From NCBI RefSeq assembly GCF_030009775.1, contig NZ_JASCTH010000050.1:1-36873 (forward strand): a DNA stretch of 36,873 nt, written 5' to 3'. The position numbers were made by a program, and so were the translations under genes. Below the pieces are notes generated by a model, which was given only the letters and a program-made list of their open reading frames with translations, was not told the DNA's origin and searched no databases. This stretch comes from Actinoplanes sandaracinus. Its GTDB lineage: Bacteria > Actinomycetota > Actinomycetes > Mycobacteriales > Micromonosporaceae. Positions 1 through 7,061 of this stretch are shown here, one piece after another (position 1 is the first letter of the stretch; every line of letters starts with the position of its first letter).

Positions 1-303
1 ACCCACGGCCCACTGCACCACCGCGCCCGGCACGTACTGGAAGACTCCGGCACGGTCGACTGGGCCGACAAGCGTGACACCCTCCGAGCCGCCTCGACCG
101 TCGCTGAGCTACACCCGGCGGTGTTCCTCGGTCTGCTGGACGGATACCACGCGGTCTACGGCAACCTGCACCCCGCCGAAGCGCTCACGCTGCTGGAATC
201 TCTGCACCTTCCAGCCGACACCGAAAACCTCGCCCAGCTGCGGGCAGTATTACGCAAAGGTGCCAGAAACAACCGCCACGACCCCGCTCTATGGGACGCG
301 TAG
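1..303 (+). CDS. C-terminal part of an unrecognised protein (cut by window edge)
   Basis: Frame 1 is open from the first base to a TAG at 301-303, giving 100 residues of a larger protein that begins outside the window. The reading is mostly helical, with a Leu-rich stretch around FLGLLDGYHAVYGNL and a charged tail ending ALWDA. Third codon positions are strongly GC-rich, supporting real coding. I do not recognise the family. An in-frame GTG at 121 exists, but coding character continues upstream of it, so it is not a convincing start. Confidence 0.6.
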   Translation, partial: THGPLHHRARHVLEDSGTVDWADKRDTLRAASTVAELHPAVFLGLLDGYHAVYGNLHPAEALTLLESLHLPADTENLAQLRAVLRKGARNNRHDPALWDA

Positions 304-353
304 CACCACCCGCATGTCCACGGCTCGCCGAAGCATGATCGGATGCCCGCCTC

Positions 354-371
354 TCGGCAGTTCAGCACGTC
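354..371. repeat. Partial copy of dispersed repeat (R1)
   Basis: These 18 bases, TCGGCAGTTCAGCACGTC, recur exactly at 4631-4648 inside the longer copy R3. The sequence after 371 no longer matches R3, so R1 is a fragment. Confidence 0.6.
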
Positions 372-552
372 GGCTCGGGCAGGCGTGCTGGCGACCCTGA
401 GCGTGACGGGCCGCCGCTGGCCGGGGTGCACGATCGGCGCCTATGAGAGTGCAACTTCGAGGATTCTGCACTATGCCGCGAAGTTCTCGGTGTATAACAA
501 AAACATCGCTCCGGCGCGCGTAAAACCTGATGAGAAATTGGATTGTGGGCAC

Positions 553-790
553 ATGAGCGGCTTGTCCGAGGTAGAGCTTTCGGTCCTTCGTGAAATCGTA
601 GACAGGTGGGACGGGAACTTCCCCGTGGGGGCGAATGAGGTCGGGGAAGCCTGGGCTCAACGAGGACCTTGTTCAAGCCACACTTCAGAGCCTCATCGAT
701 CGGAACCTTGTTTCCTTGGGGAACTTCGGAAGCAACCAGATCTTCAGCGTCACCAGCCCGACGGGTGAGGCACGGGATCTCCTGGGATAG
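553..790 (+). pseudogene. Small winged-helix-like protein, broken by one frameshift
   Basis: ATG at 553 opens MSGLSEVELSVLREIVDRWD and continues to about residue 30 (NFPVGANEVG). The protein-like reading then jumps to the next frame from 644 (GKPGLNEDLVQATLQSLIDR) and ends at TAG 788-790. Removing one G from the GGGG run at 643-646 makes a single reading of about 78 residues. The arrangement of a helix pair, then LIDRNLVSLG, then a beta-like FSVTSP segment, resembles a small winged helix; that is a shape-based guess. The shift may be a true mutation or a homopolymer sequencing error. No good ribosome-binding site precedes the ATG. Confidence 0.5.
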
Positions 791-829
791 GCGTGATCGG
801 GCGCTAATCCGGCGGGCGAGTGACTCCTT

Positions 830-1455
830 TTGCTGATGGAACCTGTGATTTCGCTGCTCCTGGGCCTCTGCAATGTGCTGGCACGAGGAGCGGAAGAGTT
901 CAGTAGCTGGTCTGGTGACCGCTGGGTCGCCGTCGCCGCCATGACCGTCGCCGCGTTGGCTGCCTTAGGGACCTTCTGGCAGGCAGCAGAGGCGCGAGGA
1001 GCCAAGAACCTTGCTCGCCAGGCGCTCGGTGAGGCAAGGAGGTCTGCCGATGCCGCGTCGGCCGCCGTTGTAGCGGCTCAAAATTCTGCTGCGCAAGCGC
1101 AACGAGTCGCGGACATTGAAGCCGGACGGGATCACGCCGAGCGCCGACGGGCCATCGTCGGACGGTTCGAGATCCGGAACGGCCAGAGACTAGCTAGTCT
1201 CAAGAATATGGGACAACAGTCTTTTCGCGTAAAGGCCATGGCAATCCGCGCTGGTGGCGGCAGCTCGTTGCAAGCGGATAACGTGGAACTGCGCCCGAGT
1301 GCTGCCCGAGTGCGGCGCTTGAGGTGCGACTTGGATCCGTGCAGGAGAAATTTGAAAGACTCAACATTTTTGCCAATGGCGAATGTTCATGCTCAAAAGC
1401 GGATTCTCCGAACTCACATTGGTTCATCGAGATAGCAATTCCGCCGTTTCCGTAA
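830..1455 (+). pseudogene. Membrane-anchored coiled-coil protein, frameshifted by an 11-bp duplication
   Basis: The reading starts at TTG 830 or ATG 836. It has one hydrophobic segment (about residues 29-47, WVAVAAMTVAALAALGTFW), then an Ala-rich heptad-like stretch to about residue 100 suggesting a coiled coil, then a beta-like domain (RFEIRNGQRLASLKNMG). The frame breaks near 1303, and frame 1 continues EVRLGSVQEKFERLNIFANG to IAIPPFP and TAA at 1453-1455. The break coincides with an 11-bp tandem repeat at 1293-1303 and 1304-1314 that differs only in the last base. Deleting one unit restores one reading of about 204 residues. The overall plan (one TM helix, coiled coil, C-terminal domain) is common in actinobacterial hypotheticals of unknown role. 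Confidence 0.6.
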
Positions 1456-1493
1456 ATCCTTTCCGCCCTTGCCGGCGCGTCTATCGCCATGAT

Positions 1494-1604
1494 CGAACGC
1501 ACTCAACTCGGCTACTTCAGCACGTCTAACAGTCCAGACCGACCACCGAGTGTCACGGCCCGACGAGTCGTCCGCGTACGCTCGGCGACACGAGAGTGCG
1601 TTCG
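1494..1604. repeat. 111-bp dispersed element with 11-bp terminal inverted repeats (R2)
   Basis: The left end CGAACGCACTC (1494-1504) is matched in perfect inverted orientation by GAGTGCGTTCG at 1594-1604. The interior is close to R3 at 4618-4711 over roughly 95 bases. It also contains a self-complementary core, GACGAGTCGTC, flanked by CCGAG and CTCGG. It has no coding capacity, and no target duplication is obvious at its borders. This is the organisation of a small non-autonomous element or a structured intergenic repeat. Confidence 0.7.
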
Positions 1605-1665
1605 GGCATAAATTGCCAAAGTGGTAGAAGACGAGTACCTGGTTGACGCCTGCACGGGGTCTCCT

Positions 1666-2337
1666 TCATTCGCGAGGGTTTTCCCGCAACGGTCGGACGG
1701 CGGCAGGTACTGGGGCGTTGTGGTCGAAGTATTGGGCGGTGAAGCTGCCGGAGTACCCGAAGATCGGTCCGAAGAGTCGGTTTTCGACGTTCACCTCGAT
1801 GCGGAAGCGGTCGGTGGCGTCGTCGTACCATTCGTGCAGCCGGGCATCGCCGCTCAGTGATCGTGGGCAGGTGATGCCGCTACGGAATCGTTGGCATCCG
1901 CTGCGGATGTGTAGGCCGCCAGACGCGTCGACCGACAGGTGCAGATCCACGGCTATGTGCTGGTGGGTGCCGAGATAGTCGACGAGGACCTGCCGCTTGT
2001 TGCTCCAGATCATCGTGGCGTCGAAGCGGCGGCGCCGGGCCGGGGCAATCTCAAAGGTTCGTACGAAGGTCAGTGTCGGGCGGCCGTACGAGTCGGTGTA
2101 GGCGTAGTTCTCGATGGTGAACGGGACCGCTGTGCCGATCTCCGGGAACAGGACGTGCCGGGCGGCGCCTAGGTGCAGGAATGGCTTGACGTACGCCCGA
2201 CCGTGCCAGATGCGGTCCATCACTCCCGTGCCTACGCAGCCGCGGTGCTCGCCGCCGGTCACAGCGAAGCGGTCCTGCAGTCGCGGGTGCAGGCGGCTGA
2301 AGTCACTGCCGAGTGCGCGTTCAAAGATCGAGGTCAC
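1666..2337 (-). CDS. DUF4166 family protein
   Basis: A 223-residue protein starting at GTG 2337, preceded at a short distance by GGAGACACT; longer starts upstream would run into the preceding gene. The N-terminus SIFERALGSDFSRLHPRLQ is the hallmark opening of DUF4166, followed by a GVMDRIWHG segment and a C-terminal half rich in F, G and T. The biochemical role of DUF4166 is unknown. The start codon overlaps the stop of the upstream SRPBCC gene by four bases (GTGA), so the two are very likely translated as a coupled pair. Many DUF4166 proteins occur beside lipid-like or membrane-associated partners; whether this one acts on a hydrophobic ligand is inference. Confidence 0.75.
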   Translation of the reverse strand: MTSIFERALGSDFSRLHPRLQDRFAVTGGEHRGCVGTGVMDRIWHGRAYVKPFLHLGAARHVLFPEIGTAVPFTIENYAYTDSYGRPTLTFVRTFEIAPARRRRFDATMIWSNKRQVLVDYLGTHQHIAVDLHLSVDASGGLHIRSGCQRFRSGITCPRSLSGDARLHEWYDDATDRFRIEVNVENRLFGPIFGYSGSFTAQYFDHNAPVPAAVRPLRENPRE

Positions 2338-3020
2338 AGTGTCTCCGGGAGGGAAGGCGCCCGGGCGGCGAGCCGATCGCAGGGCCGGCGGCGACACCGA
2401 CGGGCAGCTGGCGTGTTGCGGTCAGGTGGCAGAACCAGCAATAGGAACGTGGTGAACATGAGGAGCGGCATGCCGACGTCGAGAACAACCAGGATGGCGA
2501 CGGTCGCGGCGCGTAAGGCCACTTGACGCCAGGCGTTGCGTAATGCCCGCCGCGGTGTGACACCGTGTTCGAGCCATAGCCTTAGCCGGTCGAAAGACCA
2601 GGCGGTCGCCCACCCGAACAGCGGCCGGAACATGAGGTCGATCAGCCGGCCGGCAGCGCCCCAGCGTGGCGTGTACGTGTATCCGGTCAGGAACCGTACG
2701 CCGTGCAGACCCGGCACATAGCGCCAGTAGCCGTGGCCGGCGGCGATCAGCGACCGGCGGTCCGTGCAGCGAAAGCGCAGCGCCGATGTGCGGGTGCCGT
2801 CCGGCCGGTCCCGTTGCCCGCCGTGCACGCCATGCCCGGCGATTCGCATGCCGGGAAAGACCGTGGTGGCGTACCGGAACTGGGCCGGTGTGGCGCCTGG
2901 GACGGGCTCGATCTGACCAAAGCGTGCATCCCACTGGCAGTGGGTAGCCGGATCCTGGGTGGCGGCCCACACGGCGGTCATTGGCGCCGCAATCACGGTC
3001 TCTACGTAGATGCCACGCAT
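2334..3020 (-). CDS. SRPBCC-fold protein with C-terminal membrane segment
   Basis: A 228-residue protein from ATG 3020, chosen because a strong GGAGGTGGGGC stands directly before it. The N-terminal part (VETVIAAPMTAVWAATQDP, then HCQWDARFG) has the SRPBCC/START-like pattern: a first strand, then helices, then a W-D pair near residue 35. The C-terminal quarter contains a hydrophobic stretch (VALRAATVAILVVLDVGMPL and onward) that should span the membrane, followed by an Arg-rich tail. This suggests a ligand-binding domain tethered to the membrane; the ligand is unknown. The gene leads a two-gene operon with the DUF4166 gene and has two palindromic operators immediately upstream. Confidence 0.75.
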   Translation of the reverse strand: MRGIYVETVIAAPMTAVWAATQDPATHCQWDARFGQIEPVPGATPAQFRYATTVFPGMRIAGHGVHGGQRDRPDGTRTSALRFRCTDRRSLIAAGHGYWRYVPGLHGVRFLTGYTYTPRWGAAGRLIDLMFRPLFGWATAWSFDRLRLWLEHGVTPRRALRNAWRQVALRAATVAILVVLDVGMPLLMFTTFLLLVLPPDRNTPAARRCRRRPCDRLAARAPSLPETL

Positions 3021-3034
3021 GCCCCACCTCCGTT

Positions 3035-3082
3035 TTGAGCGATCGCTCAACGAGCATACAGACCTGTTGAGCGAATGCTCAA
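3035..3082. promoter_or_regulatory. Two palindromic operators, TetR-like
   Basis: TTGAGCGATCGCTCAA at 3035-3050 is a perfect 16-bp palindrome. TTGAGCGAATGCTCAA at 3067-3082 keeps the outer six bases of each arm. The centres lie 32 bp apart, close to three helical turns, just upstream of the SRPBCC gene. The form fits sites for TetR-family dimers, inferred from shape. The 238 bases on the other side (3083-3320) hold only unconvincing ORFs, so no regulator gene is visible next to the sites. Confidence 0.7.
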
Positions 3083-3320
3083 ACGAGTGTCGGTGCTGGT
3101 GATCGTCGAGGACGAGCGGCGCAAGGTCCGTTCACCTACACCGCCGCAAACCCTCGTCATGTGCACGACCCTCGGCATGAGCGTGCGTCAGGCGACTGCA
3201 GCGCGGGCTACACGCAGCGTGACGGCGCCTCCGGCACCAGCGCGCGCGTCGCGGCCAGATCAGTGCGTTGGCCCGCCGCACCGAGCGGCCCAATATCGCG
3301 ACCAGGATTTAGGTTGAGGC

Positions 3321-3599
3321 ATGGCCGATTGGAGCGAAGACGAGTATGTCGAGTGCCTGCGGGACGAGCGGCGCCGCTTCGGGTGGGTGATGCAGCATTA
3401 CGGGGACCTTGATGCGATCCAGGCCGAAATTGCGGCGAAGAAGCGGTACCCCTTCGAGGCGAGCGACGCGCCCTATCGAGGACTTATCTTTCATGACGAG
3501 GCATGGCATTGGGCGATGCGGGCTATTCACGGAGACGAGTACTGGCTCTCGCATCCGCATCTCGTTAAACCGTCGGCTGAATACGAAGCGCTTGATTGA
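3321..3599 (+). CDS. Small hypothetical protein, 92 residues
   Basis: ATG 3321 is preceded by AGGTTGAGGC. The protein is acidic and aromatic-rich (MADWSEDEYVECLRDERRRF, then FHDEAWHWAMRAIHGDEYW), with no signal peptide or membrane segment, and looks like a compact cytoplasmic domain. I do not recognise a family. It stands alone; the next 190 bases (3600-3793) hold no convincing gene. Confidence 0.6.
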   Translation: MADWSEDEYVECLRDERRRFGWVMQHYGDLDAIQAEIAAKKRYPFEASDAPYRGLIFHDEAWHWAMRAIHGDEYWLSHPHLVKPSAEYEALD

Positions 3600-3793
3600 A
3601 CGCGTGGAGCTTCCGCTCAGTGACCAGCCAGTCCTCAACCCCGTAGGCACGCCGGACGAGTGCTTCAGCGGGCGATCTCGGTGTGCAGTCAACTCGGCAC
3701 GAGTGTGCGCCTGGCCACCGACGGCAGTCGTGACCGCCTGTGGCGCGCGGATCGCGGCTACCCGTAAATTGGCGCAAGGCATGTCGACGCGGG

Positions 3794-4546
3794 TCACGCC
3801 TCCGCGTTGCGGATCTCCTGGAATGTGCCGTCGGACTTCATGCGGTAACGGCGTGGCGGTCCCATCTGTTGCAATAGCTGCTTCATCTTGGCCTCGCGTT
3901 CCGCCTGTTCCCGGCCTGTCGGGTCAGCGACGCGGAATCCCCGCAACGGAACTTCGTACGGATCGACATCGCTCGGGTCGGGAAGACCTTCCAAGATGAA
4001 GCCGAACAACGTGCGCAAGGCGTCTTCACCCAGCTCCAACGGGTGAAACGGCAGCGGATACGGATCTCCTGACAACGTCGACCCGACCGGCCGCTCGCCC
4101 GCCCAATACGGCCGCTCAAAGTCGTACGGCTCGCCGATGTTCTCCACGATGCCGCCATCCGGAGAAAGACTCAGCGAGCGGACCAGTGAACCGTTCTCCC
4201 ACACGGCGAAGCACAGCCAATCAGAGAACGAGTGCATCCCGTGCATGATGATCCGACGGCCATCTCCAGCACGAAGCAGACGGGGCGGCAGCTGCGACGG
4301 GCGGTCGCAGACGAGACGGCGATCGCAGAACAACTCCGCCCCGGCCAGCACCGTCGCGTAGCTGGTGTCATCTGGCGGGTAGGTATCGTCCCCGAGCACG
4401 CCGTCGGCGGTCGGTGTCACGTCGTAGCTGGGGTGTATTCCGCGCACCAGCGCGAGGACCTCGGCAGGGTCGGCTTCAACCGCTTCCCGCAGCGCGGGGC
4501 GTAGATCGCCCTTGGTGAAAGCAAGCAGTGCGGTCTTCGCGCCCAT
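3794..4546 (-). CDS. DUF6928-like protein, 250 residues
   Basis: ATG 4546 follows an AAGGG box at good spacing. The opening MGAKTALLAFTKGDLRPALR matches my memory of DUF6928 proteins of actinomycetes, which start with a nearly invariant MGAKT strand. The middle (RRIIMHGMHSFSDWLCFAVWE, then SLSPDGGIVENIGEPYDFE) describes a mixed alpha/beta domain. The C-terminus is charged and probably disordered. There is no signal or membrane segment. Function is unknown. Repeat R3 lies about 70 bases upstream of the start and may overlap the promoter region. Confidence 0.7.
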   Translation of the reverse strand: MGAKTALLAFTKGDLRPALREAVEADPAEVLALVRGIHPSYDVTPTADGVLGDDTYPPDDTSYATVLAGAELFCDRRLVCDRPSQLPPRLLRAGDGRRIIMHGMHSFSDWLCFAVWENGSLVRSLSLSPDGGIVENIGEPYDFERPYWAGERPVGSTLSGDPYPLPFHPLELGEDALRTLFGFILEGLPDPSDVDPYEVPLRGFRVADPTGREQAEREAKMKQLLQQMGPPRRYRMKSDGTFQEIRNAEA

Positions 4547-4617
4547 TGAACCCTTCGCCTCCCACGGGGATGATCACGCAGACTACGGCCAACCGGCTTT
4601 CTCAGGCGTGGAGGGCT

Positions 4618-4711
4618 GAACGCACTCTCCTCGGCAGTTCAGCACGTCTGACAGTCCAGAGGCCGATCACCGAGTGTCACGGCCCGACGAGTCGTCCGCG
4701 CACGCTCGGCG
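4618..4711. repeat. Long copy of dispersed repeat (R3), direct orientation to R2
   Basis: This copy aligns with R2 (1494-1604) along nearly its whole length; the stretch GAGTGTCACGGCCCGACGAG is identical in both. The left end TGAACGCACTC is kept, but the right terminal inverted repeat seen in R2 is missing. Bases 4631-4648 are identical to R1. Confidence 0.7.
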
Positions 4712-4770
4712 GCAGTTCGGTACGCCACTGGGCAACGGCTACGTGCACGGGTGCGTCGAGGCCTCCGCCA

Positions 4771-4944
4771 ATGTCCGTGTATCGCCTGCAGGCGATGGTG
4801 GTGCGGGAAGGCGACGAGTTGTGGGGTGCTGAACTGGGCCGCATCGTTGACGATGAGATCGAGTACGAATGGCGCGCCTACCAGCGCTCCTGCGGCCAAC
4901 AGACGCCGGACCGCCTCGCAGCCTCACAGTTGCCCCGGTGGTGA
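4771..4944 (+). CDS. Possible small protein, 57 residues
   Basis: An ATG with GAGG about eight bases upstream opens MSVYRLQAMVVREGDELWGA and ends with TGA at 4942-4944. Codon use is GC-rich in third positions and the product is acidic (GRIVDDEIEYEWRAYQR), so it may be real. It could equally be the tail of a decayed gene, because repeat R3 ends only 60 bases upstream. Family not recognised. Confidence 0.4.
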   Translation: MSVYRLQAMVVREGDELWGAELGRIVDDEIEYEWRAYQRSCGQQTPDRLAASQLPRW

Positions 4945-5000
4945 TCAAAGCCTCTGGCGGCCGGCGCTTCTGGTGCGCCGGGCTACGCCAGGATAGAGCC

Positions 5001-6383
5001 ATGACGCTGTGGAGCCCTGTGCTGGCCGACCTCAGATGCTCGGAGACCGGGGAGGTTCGGCTGACCGGGGAGTCCCGGCCGGAGGTGCTGGCATCGCCTC
5101 TGGCGGTCGCCGAGTGTGCGATTGCCTCCGTGGCCACCTGTCTTGCCGCTGCCGCGGAATTGGGGTACGCCCGTACCGGCCGTCGGCCCGACGTCGCGCT
5201 GGACACCGCACACGTGGCCGCCGCCGTACGCGGCGAGGTCTGGCTGCGCGACCCGGCCGGCCAGCCGGTCAACGGCTGGGCCCCGCTTTCGCGGCTCTGG
5301 CGGGCCGGGGACGGCTGGGTGCGTACCCACGGCAACTACCCGTGGCACCGGGCGGCGCTGCTGACCGCCCTCGGCGTAGCCGACGGTCCGGACAAGGAGA
5401 CCGAGGCGGCGGTGGCCGCGGCAGTGGCCGCACGCCCGGCCCGGGAAGTGGAGCGGGCGGTATACCAGGCGGGCGGCCTGGCGGTAGCCGCCCGGACCGA
5501 AGCCGAATGGCTCGCCGAGCAGCCGGTCGAGGCCGCGCCGTTGGTCGGCTTGACGCCGCTCGGCGCCGCACCGCCGCTCGGCGCACCGCCGCTGGGGGCC
5601 GGCGGCTCATTGCCGGCCGCCGGAGTGCGAGTGCTCGATCTGACTCGGGTCATAGCCGGTCCGGTGGGCACCCGAATGCTGGCAGCAGTCGGTGCCGAGG
5701 TACTGCGCATCGATGATCCGCACCGGCCGGAGCCGCGGCTGCACGCCGTGGACGGCGTGGTCGGCAAGGCCAGTGCAGCGCTGGACGCCGATACCGAGGA
5801 CGGCCGCCGGACGCTGCACCGGCTCATCGCCGACGCCGACGTAGTGGTGACCGGATACCGCCCCGGTGCGATGCGCCGGCTCGGGCTCGACCCCGACCAG
5901 ATCGCCGACCGACACCCCGGCACGGTGGTGGCGACACTGTCGGCCTGGGGGACCACCGGAACCTGGGGCACCCGCCGCGGCTTCGACAGCCTGGTGCAGG
6001 TCGCCACCGGTATCGGCTGGGCCACCAGCACCGACGGGACACGGCCCGGCTCGCTGCCCTGCCAGTTACTCGACCACGCCACCGGCTACCTCCTCGCCGC
6101 CGGCGTCCTCGCCGCCCTGACCCACCGTGAACGCACCGGCAAGACGCTGCACGCGTCACTGTCCCTGGCCCGCACTGCGCGCTGGCTGCTCGACCAGGGC
6201 AGCCGCGAGACCAGCCCGGCCCCTGGAGGAAACGACGCGGCCGACCGAGCGCAGCTATACCGGACCGACCTGGGCAACGGGTGGAGCGGCATCACCGCAC
6301 CCGGATCGCTCGACGGCCGCGCGTTGTCCTGGCCGCACCTACCGCCGCGCTACCTGGCCTCCCCAGCCGCCTGGCGCCCTTGA
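5001..6383 (+). CDS. CaiB/BaiF family III CoA-transferase
   Basis: A 460-residue protein from ATG 5001, with AGGA ten bases upstream; reading further upstream has no sensible start. The family signature GVRVLDLTRVIAGPVGTRML begins at about residue 208, followed by GAEVLRIDDPHRPEP. The GFDSLVQVATGI segment carries Asp329 at the place of the catalytic aspartate known from formyl-CoA transferase. The first 200 residues form a second, poorly conserved lobe, as in the longer two-lobed members. Such enzymes move CoA between carboxylic acids; the substrate cannot be told. The enzyme is monocistronic as far as can be seen. Confidence 0.85.
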   Translation: MTLWSPVLADLRCSETGEVRLTGESRPEVLASPLAVAECAIASVATCLAAAAELGYARTGRRPDVALDTAHVAAAVRGEVWLRDPAGQPVNGWAPLSRLWRAGDGWVRTHGNYPWHRAALLTALGVADGPDKETEAAVAAAVAARPAREVERAVYQAGGLAVAARTEAEWLAEQPVEAAPLVGLTPLGAAPPLGAPPLGAGGSLPAAGVRVLDLTRVIAGPVGTRMLAAVGAEVLRIDDPHRPEPRLHAVDGVVGKASAALDADTEDGRRTLHRLIADADVVVTGYRPGAMRRLGLDPDQIADRHPGTVVATLSAWGTTGTWGTRRGFDSLVQVATGIGWATSTDGTRPGSLPCQLLDHATGYLLAAGVLAALTHRERTGKTLHASLSLARTARWLLDQGSRETSPAPGGNDAADRAQLYRTDLGNGWSGITAPGSLDGRALSWPHLPPRYLASPAAWRP

Positions 6384-7061
6384 CATCCAGTCCGAAGCCG
6401 ATACAGAGTCAGGCCTTGGTCGATCGAGGGGCTACTCGGCCACGCACGGTGACGGCTCGCCGCCTGGCTGACGTGCCCGCTCGGCGGCATAGAGTAAGAC
6501 TCGCGCAAACTCAGCCCGGGTCCGGTCGCGACTATTCAGGATGCCGCTCGTGCATCACGCGTACGACCGCCCCGTGCGTCGCCTCGTACTACTACCGGTT
6601 CGGCCTACGGCCTCGGGCGCCCCGGTGCGCCTGTTGTCGGGACCGGGCGATTGTGGCATGCCGTCCGCCCAAGCCGATCAGCGTCACGAGAGATGACAGG
6701 GCGGATCCACCTTCTCGCCAGGGCCCTTGCACGACGGCGACCACCGGGATGATCGCCGGGAATGAGCGGCGGGCGCCGTGGAGAAGTGACAGCACGAAAG
6801 GAGAGGACGGCGCTGACGGAGGCGACTCCCACCGTTTATGGCGCCCAGTAGGGACAGCGAAGCGGGCCCGGGCCGGGGTAGACGTGGTCGCCCAACGGGA
6901 TGCATACATCAACCCCGAGGAGGAAATTGATGAGCTTCTGTACTTCAACCGTCCTGCCGACGATGAGAGTATGACGGCGCGAGGGGCCACGGCATCAGCC
7001 GGCGCCCTCCTACCGTCCCGGGTGGAGCCGCCGGGTTCAGCATCGAGGGGAAGATGCCGCC
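6384..7061. other. Long gap without a convincing gene
   Basis: About 680 bases between the CoA-transferase and the acylase. At 6437-6480 it holds a stretch also found, with changes, at 19404-19443 (shared core ACGGCTCGCCGCC followed by TGACGTGCCCGC), linking it to the repeat family. From about 6884 a reading VVAQRDAYINPEEEIDELLY looks protein-like but has no start, and may be the tail of a lost gene. The promoter of the acylase presumably lies here. Confidence 0.5.
6930..6974 (+). CDS. Possible 14-codon leader ORF upstream of the acylase
   Basis: ATG 6930 stands five bases behind a full GAGGAGGA box (6917-6924). It opens the short reading MSFCTSTVLPTMRV, closed by TGA 6972-6974, 87 bases before the acylase start. 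The ribosome site is stronger than that of the acylase itself. However, the same bases also encode the acidic stretch NPEEEIDE in another frame, so the box may be accidental. Confidence 0.2.
   Translation: MSFCTSTVLPTMRV

Noticed and set aside
3565..3777. Minus-strand 70-codon ORF with a transposase-like tail (VEDWLVTERKLHAFNQA)
   Set aside because: It overlaps the end of a better plus-strand gene and no known transposase motif could be confirmed.
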